Source: Tiliqua scincoides
Taxonomy: Eukaryota > Chordata > Lepidosauria > Squamata > Scincidae
DNA: 64,000 bases
Direction of reading: 5' to 3'
Assembly: GCF_035046505.1 (NCBI RefSeq)
Contig: NC_089829.1
Coordinates: forward strand, 26,551,109-26,615,108
A program made the translations under genes and the position numbers. The notes under the pieces are model-generated. The model had not been told where the DNA came from, made no database searches, and was given only the letters and a program-made list of their open reading frames with translations. Within the stretch, counting starts at the first letter, position 1. The number at the start of each line of letters is the position of its first letter. Below are positions 1-11,329 of this stretch, piece by piece.

Positions 1-806
1 GAGCCCTAAATGTGTCCTCTGGATCGATCCAGAAGACATGGGCTTCGTTACATTACAAAACCAAACTAGGGAAATGAGGCAATAGGCCTCTCCCTCTTTT
101 GACCCCTGGGAGCTGATGAAGTACTGGTGATGATATACTGGCTCTGACTATGGAGGTTTAATTTGGCAACCAGAATCCACAGCTACTGATAAATAATGAG
201 TTTGTCTATTCCCCACTTAAAACCACTCAAGCGAGTATTCTTGGGACAGTGATGAGGTTTGATAAGCTGTTATGGTGCCTGTACCATGATGATCAGGCTC
301 CTTGGGGGCCTCCATCAAGGAGGGAATCCATTTCTCAGTCACCCAGTTGTTCCTCCTTCTCCTGTGTGGTTTATTTCCTTTGCTGTCCCCACCCTGGGTG
401 TTTGATCTTTGGCAACATGTCCCTGCTTCATCTCCCTACCCTTCAATGCACAGCAAGGAGAAAGCAGTGCGTGCACATGCGGGACTCACAGGATCTTGCC
501 AATATCAGCAACTCTGGCTAGGTCTGAGTGGCATCATGCCTCGAGAAACAAGTTGCTGTCAGGGATAGTATGCTGCTCGGCAGCTGCACCTGCCACATGG
601 AGCGCCTGCACTCAGCCTCGCCCTGGGTTTGTCACATTGCACTGCCTCTCCCCACCTGATGGGGTTTCTGGCTGTGCCCCTTAGAAAGCTGCCTGGCAGC
701 TCCCAGTGAGGGATCCTGACACTAAGCTGGTGGCCAGGTGCATGATGACATCTTTGGAGAGGAGAACCAGCCATGCTGCATTTAGGATAGATGATTCCTG
801 TTTCAG
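1..806. other. MEAK7 intron, 5' edge of window
   Basis: This is non-coding sequence upstream of the first MEAK7 exon in the window. I translated it by eye looking for the preceding MEAK7 exon, which should encode the helical linker before the TLDc domain, and did not find it. That exon and the N-terminal exons should lie to the left of the window. No repeat was recognised here. Confidence 0.5.
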
Positions 807-1247
807 ATGGGAAGAAAGCCGAAGGAGCTCAAGTGCTGGAAGCTGTCTGTGATGAAAGCTGCATAGAAGATTGGGTTTTCCGGGTCCCACAGGTCTCTGC
901 TCTGCTCACCTTGATCCTCCAGCAGGGATTGCTCGTCCTACATTCTCTCCCTGATCAAGGTCAAGACACCTTCCACCTTCTCCCCACCTGCAAAGGGGTA
1001 AAAGGTAGCCAGTTTGTCAGCCTTCTGGACATCCCGTCTGTTGCCTACCTCAACTCTCACCTGCCATCCGAGCTCCGGCACACCTGGAGACTGCTTTTTG
1101 CTTCTCAGATCCATGGGGAGAGCTTCACGCAGCTGTGTGGGCACATCGTGAACAAGGGGCCCTGTGTGCTGGTCTTAAGGGACGTGGATGGGTATATCTT
1201 TGGTGGCTTCTCATCCTGTTCTTGGGAGGTCAAGCCAACATTTCAAG
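807..1247 (+). CDS. MEAK7: MEAK7 coding exon (start of TLDc domain)
   Basis: The acceptor is ttcctgtttcag and the donor is G/GTAAGG. The exon enters with two bases completing an Asp codon and leaves with the first base of a Gly codon. It encodes DGKKAEG...IEDWVFRVP through SWEVKPTFQ, the first half of the TLDc fold. The 791 ATG seen in frame is intronic and not a start. Confidence 0.95.
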
Positions 1248-4200
1248 GTAAGGATCCTCTTTTCTCTGATTGAAATTCTTTTGCCTGCTGTCAAGCTCCT
1301 GGAGTCATTTGTGCTTTGCAGTGATTGGTAAGGAGAGATCTAATGGATCAGTCTAAGGCCCAAATCCTAACCAAACTTCTAGTACTGGCATAGCTGTGCC
1401 AGTGGGGCATGTGCTGCATCTTGCAGTTGGGCAGCAGTTATGGAGGCCTCCTCAAAGTAAGGGATTGTTTGTTCCCTTACCTCAGAGCTGCATTGCCCTT
1501 ATGTCCGTACTGGAAAGTGGGTTAGGATTGTGCCCTAAGGGTGCATGTTGCCCAGCATCTTGCTTCTAGCAGAGGCCAGCCAATTCTCTGCATGAAGCCT
1601 ACAAGCAGGGCATGAAGTTGCTTGAAGTAGTCCCTTGCTACCAATACCGGCACCTGCTATTCAATGGCCAATTGCCTCTGGTCATTCCGCAAAGCCGACA
1701 TGGCAAATGGGAATGGATGGATGTCTCCCTCTCCATGACTGTTCAGTTCTAAGGTCATCCAAGCTAGTGGCATCCTAAAATTAAAATTCTGCACCTGGGA
1801 AACCCACATTCTGCATCGAGAAGCTGAATTTTGTAACCTGTATAAATTATGCACTGAACTAATTTTTGTTTGCATTTGTTGTTTTGCGTATTTTTAGTAC
1901 TTTCACTCATCCTGTGGAGACCAAAACTCTGGTACTACATTAGAATATTTGCATCCCAGATGATTGTGGCCCTGTCAAATGCGTCCCCTGGACATTTGTG
2001 TCTGGTTTCTTTTTTTGGGGGGGGGGGCATCCTGGTGATTTGCGTCTATAACTGGAATACTATAAACTATATATCCCACTATAACTGGGATATATAACAT
2101 GGGCTACTAAGCCCACGTTATCTACTAAGCCACTTATCCCAGCCCTAATCCTAACCCTATCTTTTCATTTTAAAAATAAAAAGTACATCTAATATAAATT
2201 GGAACGCTAATGCCCACAATGCAAAAAAGCATTTGGGCACGAACATCTAGGCATGCAGTGACCAGGACACATTTGGCTGGGACACAGTTGTCCAATGGTC
2301 CTACCACTTAAAATGCTACATAGGGCAATGAATCTTTCCTCCCCCTACCACCTCATATCCCCTGGCACCCTGAAATCTTCAGCTACCAGTCTGACCTTTG
2401 AGATTCCACCAAGGGCAGCCCACGCACTTTCAAGCCTGTCTTTATCTCTAGAAGAGCTAGAAACATTCTTGAATGCTGAGTTCCTGAGAAAATCAAACTC
2501 TGTGCTTGATGCTGCATTTTGTAGGTCGGTGGCATTCTTGCAGAATCAGATTGCAGTCTTGGTGGCGATGCACAGCTTGTGCTTTATCCTATAACATTCA
2601 ATAAACATGAATTATTTCCAAACAAGGTGTGATCGTCACAATAATCAGTGAAACAACAAAGATACACTTACCAAAATAGAAGAGAAAATGGGAAAGAACG
2701 AACAAAACACAGACACATGTTTCCTCATGCAAACATGGAATCGGTATTGGGGTGTTTTCTTAGTGCACTAGAGGTGTCATTTACTTAGTTTGCTGAGACA
2801 ATGCGAGTTCTGTCAAAACAAAAATTTTGTTGCCCACTAGATGGTGCTGTTGTGTTTTTATTTTTCCAGAGACAAGAGCAAAGTGATTGCAAGAATGTAG
2901 GGCCAGATTAGAATACTCTCTTCCTCCCATTTTCATTTATAGGTGACAACGGGTGCTTCCTGTTTACTGTGTCTCCCTCCCTGGCGGTGTTCACCTATAC
3001 GGGTTACAATGACCACTACATGTACTTGAATCATGGGCAGCAGACGATGCCAAATGGTCTGGTAAGCCTGAGTGGTTACTGGCTGGAACTGGACTCTTAA
3101 GGCGGCACTCCCAGTTGCAGGCGTGCAGTGAAATTCATACAGCTCAGCCCTTTGCTGGATTGCGCCACTGCAAGGGAATGTGTGCCTGAGTAGTCGTCCA
3201 GAATTTGAGTTGGTGGTGCTCTCTTGCAGTGGCTCAGCGTGCCACTTTTGGTTGTGGCACTCTGTGATATAGATAAACTGGGTTGATTTGGGAGGTTGGG
3301 GAACTGCCTGGATGGAAGATCCAGCCTGGTCTAGAAGATCCAGGTTCAAATTTCTGCTCAGCCATAACCTTGGTGACCTTGAGCCAGTCATTCTGTCTAA
3401 GCCTCACATACCTCACAGGGCTGTTGTGAGGACAATAGGAGGCAAAGAACCATGTGCACCTCCCTGAGTTCCTTGGAGGAAGTGTGGTATAAAAATAAAA
3501 TAAATCTTAACACATGGTTTATAAGGAGACACACAGTCAGCAGCAGTGCTCCAGGGGTTTGGACAGTGGCTTTAATCAGTCCTGCTTGGAGATGCAAGGC
3601 ATTGAACCCAGAACCCCCTGCATGCCAAACAGGGACTTTGGCATTGAGCCATGGCCCACCCCTCTAAATTGGCAGGCCTGTCTTCTGCATGGGGTGGTGT
3701 TCCTGCCCCTTCCAAAACTGCTATGCGTCATTGAGGAGTACAGTGTAACCAGGCCTCACTTGCCCCAGTGGGAAACAGAACCAGGGGACATTCACTAAAA
3801 TTGAGTGGTGGGAGACTTGGAATAGATTAAAAGGAAATATTTCACCAGCATGTAATTAATTTGTGGAACTCCTTGCCACAGGATGTGGCGATGGCGTCTG
3901 GCCTAGATGGGGATTGGACACATTTCTAGAAGAAAAGTTCATCCCAGCTTACAAGCCATGATGACTGGATGCATCCTCTGAGTTTTGGAGGCAGCCTATC
4001 TCTGAATCTCAAGTGCAAGGGAGTGGCAACAGGATGCAGGTCTCTTGTTGTGTGCTCCCTGAGGCATCTGGTGGGCCATTGTGAAACCCAGAAAGCTGTA
4101 CTAGATGGACCTTTGGTCTGATCCAGCAGGGCTCTTTTATGTTCTTAAAGCTGAGTGAATATTTCCTTGCAACCCTTTCCTTCCAAGGGCATGGGCGGGC

Positions 4201-5066
4201 AGCACGACTACTTTGGACTCTGGATAGACAGTGACTACGGGAAGGGCCACAGCAAAGCCAAGCCCCGGTGTACCACCTACAACAGCCCTCAGCTGTCGGC
4301 CAAGGAGAACTTCACGTTGGATGCCATGGAGGTCTGGGCAGTGGGAGACCCCCTTGCAAATGACACTGTAAGTGACCCAATTAGCTACTGCAGCCCGGAC
4401 AAAACCCGCTTCAGAGCAATCCCCAGCAATATGATGTAAAACTGACATATTTTCATAACGTTTTAAAATTGTGGGGATTTTTTTTAGTGTTTTCATGGCA
4501 TTTGGAAAATTTTGTGTGTGGTGTGGTTTGGGTGCCTGTCTGCTGCTGCTGTATTTTTTGCCTTCAAGAAAAAATATAGGGGCTGCTTTAAGTTTCTCCC
4601 TTCCCTCCCAACCCCCCACCCCCACCCCAGATGTCCTCACAAGAGGCCTGGGAAGCAAAATTCATGCTCTGATGTTGACCTGCTTCTCCACTTGTTTCAA
4701 GCAGTCTTGAAATCTGACTCAACTTGTTTGGCAAGATGGGAAAAACAGGCCGGCATGTGGGTGTGTGTGCCATGGAACACATTTTTCTGTTTGCAGAGTT
4801 ATGGGGCGGAGGGGGAAGTAGTCTGCCTTTGTTGTTACAAACTTGACAAACTCCTGAAAGGGCTCCTGTGTGTGTGTGTGGGGGGGGGGGTTGTATATGT
4901 TGTCTTGTCATATGCCCACCTCTCTTCCTGGTTTCATTTGAAGGTGAAAGGGCCAAAAAGCATTCTGGATGTAGACCCTGAGGCCCAGGCATTGCTGGAA
5001 ATGATCGGGAAGAGCCGTCAGAGCGACGGACTGCGGGAGCCGGTCAGCAATGAGGATGACGACTGA
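807..5066 (+). CDS. MEAK7: MEAK7 (TLDC1), 3' part: last four coding exons, TLDc domain
   Basis: This is the C-terminal part of MEAK7 (MTOR-associated protein, eak-7 homolog; also TLDC1/KIAA1609), a TLDc-domain protein reported at the lysosome, where it supports an alternative mTOR signalling route. Coding exons are 807-1247, 2943-3061, 4188-4367 and 4944-5066, all with AG/GT borders and matching phases. They give 286 residues and a TGA stop at 5064-5066. Diagnostic stretches are IEDWVFRVP, QLCGHI..GPC, FGGFSSCSWEVKP, HYMYLNHGQQTMPNGLG, GGQHDYFGLWID, KSILDVDPEAQALLE and the acidic end SNEDDD. The N-terminal half lies outside the window. It converges with ATP2C2, the same tail-to-tail arrangement as in human. 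A CR1 3' fragment ends about 40 bp before exon 3 of this set. Confidence 0.96.
1248..2942. other. MEAK7 intron
   Basis: The intron is 1.7 kb. Besides the MITE-like repeat near 1356-1535 and a short poly-G run near 2020, I see no other feature. Confidence 0.6.
1356..1535. repeat. Short inverted-end repeat (MITE-like)
   Basis: The left end reads gcccaaatcctaacc and the right end ggttaggattgtgcc, so the ends are inverted copies. A related copy lies at 46293-46473. The superfamily is unknown. Confidence 0.45.
2943..3061 (+). CDS. MEAK7: MEAK7 coding exon (central TLDc)
   Basis: The acceptor is atttatag and the donor CTG/GTAAGC. It encodes DNGCFLFTVSPS..VFTYTGYNDHYMYLNHG, which closely matches the TLDc core of vertebrate MEAK7. 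It is 119 nt and leaves in phase 0. Confidence 0.96.
3225..3510 (+). mobile_element. tRNA-derived SINE (MIR/CORE-like)
   Basis: It contains a B-box-like GGTTCAAATTT, followed by the MIR-style phrase gtgaccttgagccagtc and a tail ending ttggaggaagtgtggtataa before an A/T-rich end. It lies in a MEAK7 intron. It is old and diverged, and the exact family was not determined. Confidence 0.55.
3779..4147 (+). mobile_element. CR1 LINE 3' fragment
   Basis: A degraded CR1 ORF2 end (tgtggaactccttgccacag) is followed by the CR1 3' UTR (ctgatccagcagggctctt) and the terminal TTATGTTCTTA. It is a 5'-truncated copy, immediately upstream of a MEAK7 exon. Confidence 0.85.
4188..4367 (+). CDS. MEAK7: MEAK7 coding exon (end of TLDc)
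   Basis: The acceptor is ccttccaag and the donor ACT/GTAAGT. It has exactly 60 codons, GMGGQHDYFGLWID...TLDAMEVWAVGDPLANDT, carrying the final TLDc strands including the conserved GGQ..FGLW and ..EVWAVGDP motifs. Confidence 0.96.
4944..5066 (+). CDS. MEAK7: MEAK7 last coding exon
   Basis: The acceptor is catttgaag. It encodes VKGPKSILDVDPEAQALLE..GLREPVSNEDDD then TGA. The longer open frame running in from 4512 is intron read-through. This C-terminal tail follows the TLDc domain in MEAK7. Confidence 0.95.
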   Translation: MKGPKSILDVDPEAQALLEMIGKSRQSDGLREPVSNEDDD

Positions 5067-5952
5067 GTCCGGACTAGCAAGTTTTTGCCGACATGGAACA
5101 GTGATTTTGGAGCAGGCTCCGTTTCCGCTGTTTTAAACATGTCAGACTGACACAAACCAAGCATTCAAGTGTCACGGGTGACTTTGTAATAGGAGGAGCT
5201 CTGCCTGAACGTCGCATATCATGGGGTTGTTGGGAAGGGGTAGATGCATATTTCTGGTAGCCATAGAAAATCATAGCTCAGATTTTTCCTTCTCAATTAT
5301 ATAATCTTATTATTCCCTCATCCTGCCTGTTTACAGCCCAACCGATCCCACTTGAGATTACGAGGTATCTGCTGGAAAATGTTTCTCAAATCCATTGGAG
5401 TCTTGTTTTCAAAACCCAAAAGTTTTCTTGCTTGCTGCTTGCCATGTGAGCAGAAGCAGATTTTGTTGGGCAAAAGTTCACAGCTGGGCTGACAAATTCC
5501 CCAGTAAGAAGTTTTGATCAAATTTGGTGGTTAATGTGAGGCTTTGGAGTGAAAGAGGGGACACAACTGCCTTGTCCATTTTTGCATTTTGGGGGGCAGT
5601 TTTTTGCAGTGGTGCTCCACCAGGCTGACCACCACAGTTGCTCAAGGTCATTCTGTGAGAGAATAGTGCTATGTCAGGGCACTGTGGGCACTCTGAGGGG
5701 CTTTCTGGGGGGGGGGGATGTTGGCTATCAAATATGACCTCAGGTGAGCTTCACCCTCCTAAAAGCACCCAAATCTCTTTTACAACCTTCAAATAGAGCA
5801 TAAAACTGGGGGGATGAGGAATGTTTTACCAAATTATTTCCACCTAATGTGAATTTTTTTTAATTGAAATGATTCTCAACTTTCGAATTTAACACTTTGA
5901 TGTTAAAATCCAATCACCGAAGCTCTGAACTCTGATATTTGAAGGTGGCGGG

Positions 5953-5956
<4 letters not shown>

Positions 5957-5988
<32 letters not shown>
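5957..5988. repeat. (CT)n microsatellite
   Basis: An almost pure CT run of about 30 bp downstream of MEAK7. Confidence 0.9.
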
Positions 5989-5989
<1 letters not shown>

Positions 5990-6033
5990 GTGGTCTGAGA
6001 CTGCAGTTACATTGTAGTAAATGTATGAAATTG

Positions 6034-6135
6034 GTGTAGGATTGGGAATTCATAGTGCACGTCCACTCAGAAGTAAATTTTATTGTGTTCAATATGGCTT
6101 AGTCCTAGGAAAGTATGTCTAGGATTGCAGCCTGA
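6034..6135. repeat. ACTCAGAAGTAA-type squamate repeat
   Basis: It contains ccactcagaagtaaatttta, gtgttcaatatggctta and an aggattgcagcc end. This is one of several copies of the same short repeat in the window (also 13895-14094, 18764-18835, 20008-20090, 23040-23123, 41945-42065, 52012-52105). Confidence 0.6.
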
Positions 6136-6563
6136 GTGAGATTTCAGTTTGGGAGTGTGATTATGAGACTATTTTGGAGTGTATTTGAAGCACTTTTGCA
6201 CGGGCTTCCAGATGTCCTTTTGGAAGTCCACTAAAAAGGAGTAGTGGAACAGTATTTGAGTCTTATGGGTCATTTGAAAGGCAGGTACTAGAAAAGAAAG
6301 GAAAAGTGTTCTATAATGGAAAAGCATGTCAGAAACATAGAAGTGTCCTTTGTTCAACTATTCTGTTGGACCGCTTAGGCATGACTCCCATAGAAGCTAG
6401 CTTAGTTCTGATCTGGAAGACTCAGGGGTCCTTTTCTCTACATGGCTGCCTTGTGGATGTCACTTCCAAGGCCCATAACTATAGAAAGAACTATTTCTAA
6501 ACCCTGCTGGCCTTGTTGCAATGTCTTCCACAGTTTATCCAGCAATGCACCAATAGCCTATAG

Positions 6564-7010
6564 CAGAGGTGTCCGAACTTTTTGGCAGGAGGGCCACATC
6601 ATCTCTCTGACACTGTGCAGGGGTGGGGGGGAAAAAAAGAAATTAATTTACATTTCAAATTTGAATAAATTTACATAAATGATTATATTAGAGATGGAAC
6701 TTATACAAATGAATGAAGATCTTGCAATAGCTCAAGGCCTATAAAAGGCCTTGCACTAAGCAAGGCCAGCCCTTGCTTTCCTGCTGCTGCTGCATCACAG
6801 ATGTGAAACAGCAAGCAGTGAAGGGTGCCCTCATCCCACAGCTCATGTAACAAGTTGAACAGTTGGCTGTCACTCTGAGAGCAGTTGCATCAGGCCAGCA
6901 CGGGCTCCAGCAAGTCTCCGGAGGGCCAGAGACTGGGGGCTCCCTAAGGGCTGGATTGGGAGTCTTTGAGGGCTGCAAGCAGCCCCAGGGCCAGGGTTTG
7001 GACACCCCTG
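6564..7010. mobile_element. hAT-type MITE, family A copy 1
   Basis: Terminal inverted repeats are cagaggtgtccgaac at the left and gtttggacacccctg at the right. The 8-bp flanks are gcctatag (6556-6563) and gcccatag (7011-7018), one mismatch apart. Two more copies are at 22564 and 28521. It is non-autonomous with no transposase reading frame. Its right flank is also the left flank of the next element. Confidence 0.88.
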
Positions 7011-7416
7011 GCCCATAGCAAGGGTGGCCAAGCTGTGGTTTGCAAGCCACGTGACTATTTGGCACAAAATGTCCACTGGCAGCTCATGGATATATGTTGG
7101 CTGGGCTCCTCTTTGCATCACAATTAATATAAAAGATAATAAGATATTTTCAAACTTTATAATTATTTACCAGGTATAAACTGAGAGGCCACTGGATTAA
7201 AACCTAAGTTTAATGTTATAAGAACATAAGAACATAAGAACAGCCCCACTGGATCAGGCCATAGGCCCATCTAGTCCAGCTTCCTGTATCTCACAGCGGC
7301 CCACCAAATGCCCCAGGGAGCACACCAGATAACAAGAGACCTCATCCTGGTGCCCTCCCCTACATCTGGCATTCTGACTTAACCCAATCCTAAAATCAGG
7401 AGGTTGCGCATACACA

Positions 7417-10289
7417 TCATGGCTTGTACCCCATAATGGATTTTTCCTCCAGAAACTCGTCCAATCCCCTTTTAAAGGCGTCTAGGCTAGACGCCAGCAC
7501 CACATCCTGTGGCAAGGAGTTCCACAGACCGACCACATGCTGAGTAAAGAAATATTTTCTTTTGTCTCTCCTAACCCGCCCAACACTCAATTTTAGTGGA
7601 TGTCCCCTGGTTCTGGTATTATGTGAGAGTGTAAAGAGCATCTCCCTATCCACTCTGTCCATCCCCTGCATAATTTTGTATGTCTCAATCATGTCCCCCC
7701 TCAAGCGTCTCTTTTCTAGGCTGAAGAGGCCCAAACGCCGTAGCCTTTCCTCATAAGGAAGGTGCCCCAGCCCCGTTATCATCTTAGTCGCTCTCTTTTG
7801 CACCTTTTCCATTTCCACTATGTCTTTTTTGAGATGCGGCGACCAGAACTGGACACAATACTCCAGGTGTGGCCTTACCATAGATTTGTACAACGGCATT
7901 ATAATACTAGCCGTTTTGTTCTCAGTACCCTTCCTAATGATCCCAAGCATAGAATTGGCCTTCTTCACTGCCGCCGCACATTGGGTCGACACTTTCATCG
8001 ACCTGTCCACCACCACCCCAAGATCTCTCTCCTGATCTGTCACAGACAGCTCAGAACCCATCAGCCTATATCTAAAGTTTTGATTTTTTGCCCCAATGTG
8101 CATGACTTACTGACATTGAAGCGCATCTGCCATTTTGCTGCCCATTCTGCCAGCCTGGAGAGATCCTTCTGGAGCTCCTCACAATCACTTCTGGTCTTTA
8201 CCACTCGGAAAAGTTTGGTGTCGTCTGCAAACTTAGCCACTTCACTGCTCAACCCTGTCTCCAGGTCATTTATGAAGAGGTTGAAAAGCACCGGTCCCAG
8301 GACAGATCCTTAGGGCACACTGCTTTTCACCTCTCTCCATTGTGAAAATTGCCCATTGACACCCACTCTCTGCTTCCTGGCCTCCAACCAGTTCTCAATC
8401 CACGAGAGGACCTGTCCTCTAATTCCCTGACTGTGGAGTTTTTTCAGTAGCCTTTGGTGAGGGACCGTGTCAAACGCCTTCTGAAAGTCCAGATATATAA
8501 TGTCCACGGGTTCTCCCACATCCACATGCCTGTTGACCTTTTCAAAGAATTCTATAAGGTTTGTGAGGCAAGACTTACCCTTACAGAAGCCATGCTGACT
8601 CTCCCTCAGCAAGGCCTGTTCGTCTATGTGTTTTGAGATCCTATCTTTGATGAGGCATTCCACCATCTTACCCGGTATGGATGTTAGGTTGACCGGCCTA
8701 TAGTTTCCCGGGTCCCCCCTCTTTCCCTTTTTAAAAATAGGCGTGACATTTGCTATCCTCCAATCTTCTGGCACCGTGGCCGTTTTGAGGGACAAGTTGC
8801 ATACCTTAGTCAAGAGATCTGCAACTTCATTCTTCAATTCCTTAATAACCCTTGGGTGGATGCCATCAGGGCCCGGTGACTTATTGATCTTTAATTTATC
8901 AATGAGGTCTGAAACATCTTCTCTTTTAACCTCTATCTGACTTAACTCCTCGGTCAGGATGGGCCGTTCGGGCAGCGGTATCTGCCCGAGGTCTTCTGCC
9001 GTGAAGACAGATGCAAAGAACTCATTGAATTTCTCTGCCATCTCTAAGTCTCCTTTTATCTCCCCTTTCCCTCCCTCACCATCCAGAGGGCCAACCGCTT
9101 CTCTGGCGGGTTTCCTGCTTCTAACATATTTGAAGAAGCTTTTATTATTCCCCTTAATGTTGCTGGTCATGCGTTCCTCATAGTCTCGCTTGGCCTCCCA
9201 TATCACCTTCTTACATTTCTTTTGCCACAGTTTATGTTCCTTTTTATTCTCCTCATTAGGGCAAGACTTCCATTTACGGAAGGAAGCTTCCTTGCCCTTC
9301 ACAGCCTCTCTAACTTGGCTGGTTAGCCATGCGGGCACCCTCCTGGATTTAGTGGAACCCTTCTTTCTTTGCGGTATACACCGCTGCTGGGCCTCTATTA
9401 CTGTTGTTTTAAGCAGCCTCCATGCACTCTGGAGAGATTGGACTCTTTTTACCCTCCCTTTCAACCTCCTTCTAACCAGCCTCCTCATTTGAGGGAAGTC
9501 CACCCGTCGGAAGTCAAGGGTTTTTGTTAGAGATTTGCCTGGTATTCTTCCCCCAACGTGCACGTCAAAACGGATCGCAGCATGATCACTGTTCCTCAAT
9601 GGCTCAGTAACGTTTACATCTCTAACCAGGTCCTGCGTACCGCACAAAATTAAATCCAGAGTCACCTGTCCTCTGCTGTGCTCCGTGACTAGCTGATCTA
9701 AGCCACAGTCATTTAGCACGTCAAGAAATCTGGTTTCCTTATCGTGACCAGAACACAAATTGACCCAGTCAATATGAGGATAATTGAAGTCCCCCATGAT
9801 TACAACCCTGTCCTTCCTTGTCACCTCCCTGATCTGTTTCCTCATTTCAAGGTCCCCATCAGATTTCTGGTCTGGAGGACGATAGCACGCCCCCAGTATT
9901 ACATCGCTGCACAAGCCTGGTAATTTAACCCACAGAGATTCTATGGTGGAGTCGGACCCACCTTCAGTCTCTACTTTGCTGGATTCTATCCCTTCCTTAA
10001 CATAAAGGGCCATCCCACCTCCAACACGCCCCTGCCTGTCCCTCCTGTAGAGTTTATAGCCCGGGATTGCGGTATCCCACTGATTCTCCGCATTCCACCA
10101 GGTTTCCGTTATGCCCACTATGTCAATATTTTCCCTTGTCACCAGACATTCCAGTTCTCCCACCTTTGCTCGTAGACTTCGGGCATTCGCATAAAAGCAT
10201 TTATACACGGAATGCCCCAGGATGGACTGCTTATTCGCTCCTTTGTCCCCGCATCCTCTCATTGTGCCAAACCGTCTATCATATCCCAT
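7417..10289 (-). pseudogene. CR1 ORF2: endonuclease-reverse transcriptase, broken
   Basis: The APE-type endonuclease part shows YANARSLRAK, ITETWWN, GDFNYPHIDW and SDHAAI. The reverse transcriptase shows SPGPDGIHPRVIKEL, YLDFQKAFDTVPHQRLL and FADDTKLF. The C-terminus has VRPHLEYCVQFWSP and GLWNSLPQDVV. The first ATG is at 10289. The frame is open to a TAA near 8310, where the family has a Gln before GSVLGPVLFN. A second lesion, a deletion of about 7-8 nt, shifts the frame near 8100. The rest of the frame is open to 7417. Confidence 0.9.
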
Positions 10290-10423
10290 CACCCTACCTT
10301 TCCCAATTTCTTCTCCTACCCTGCCTTTGTCTTGTTGTTCTCTAACCTCCCCATCCTCATCCCATAGGGATGAGGAGTCCCGAACCGGATGCCCCTCGGC
10401 TCCTGTTGTCCTTCCCCCAGGGA

Positions 10424-11329
10424 TCAGTTTAAAAGCTGCTCTGCCACCTTTTTAATGTTATGCGCCAGCAGTCTGGTTCCATTCTGGTTCAAATGGAGCC
10501 CGTCCCTCTTGTACAGGCCCCGCTTGTCCCAAAATGTTCCCCAGTGCCTAACGAATCTAAACCCCTCCTCCCTACACCACCGTCTCATCCACGCATTGAG
10601 ACCCCTGATCTCCGCCTGCCTAGCTGGCCCTGCGCGTGGAACAGGTAGCACTTCAGAGAACGCTACCTTTGAGGTCCTGGCTTTCAGCTTCCTGCCTAAA
10701 AGCCTAAATTTGGCCTCCAGGACCTCCCAGCTACACTTGCCCACGTCGTTGGTGCCGACATGCACCACAGCCGCTACCTCTCCCCCAGCACTGTCTACTA
10801 GCCTGTCTAGACGAGAAGTGATGTCCGCAACCTTTGCACCAGGCAGGCAAGTCACCATGCGGTCCTCACATCCGTCGCAAACCCCCCTCTCTATGTTTCT
10901 AATAATCGAATCCCCCACTACAAGAAGCCCCCGACCCCCCTCCCGCCGAGGAGTATCCCGAGTGTGCTCGGATACGGGCCCATCCCCTGGAGAAGGGGTC
11001 CCCCCTAGGGGATTGTTTCCCTCCTGTCCAGGATGACGTCCTCCAGTCCCGAGACTTCCCACCCGGGCAGCCGAGGAGCTGCACGCCTGAGGTTGGGACG
11101 AAGCCTGATCGTCCCCGGAAGTCTCCCCACGGTCCTCCTCTGGCTGCCTGCGCTTCTCCAGGTCGGCCACCAAGGCTTCAAGGGAGCGGACACGTTCCCT
11201 GAGAGCCTGGAGCTCCTTGCACCGAGGACACACCCATGACTTATGCCCCAGAGGCATATAATCATACATGTGGCACTCAATGCAGAACACTGGATAGCCC
11301 CCACCCTGCTGCTGGCTGTCTGACTGCAT
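10424..11329 (-). CDS. CR1 ORF1: zinc finger + SGNH esterase-like protein
   Basis: This is an intact 301-residue ORF1 of the CR1 element. The N-terminus has a CxxC...CxxC zinc finger (C16, C19, C34, C37; family PHD-like) followed by a short coiled coil (about 38-61). After a Pro/Ser/Gly-rich linker comes an SGNH-hydrolase fold: block I GDSIIRNI at 139-146, a GTND block at 192-195 and a DGLHLNQNG block near the C-terminus carrying the Asp-His pair. In the CR1 family, ORF1 binds RNA and its esterase is proposed to act on lipids. The start is the ATG at 11329; no stop interrupts the frame. Confidence 0.9.
   Translation of the reverse strand: MQSDSQQQGGGYPVFCIECHMYDYMPLGHKSWVCPRCKELQALRERVRSLEALVADLEKRRQPEEDRGETSGDDQASSQPQACSSSAARVGSLGTGGRHPGQEGNNPLGGTPSPGDGPVSEHTRDTPRREGGRGLLVVGDSIIRNIERGVCDGCEDRMVTCLPGAKVADITSRLDRLVDSAGGEVAAVVHVGTNDVGKCSWEVLEAKFRLLGRKLKARTSKVAFSEVLPVPRAGPARQAEIRGLNAWMRRWCREEGFRFVRHWGTFWDKRGLYKRDGLHLNQNGTRLLAHNIKKVAEQLLN

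Noticed and set aside
4512-5066. 184-aa open frame as a separate gene
   Set aside because: Only 4944-5066 is coding (last MEAK7 exon). The rest is intron with G/T microsatellite.
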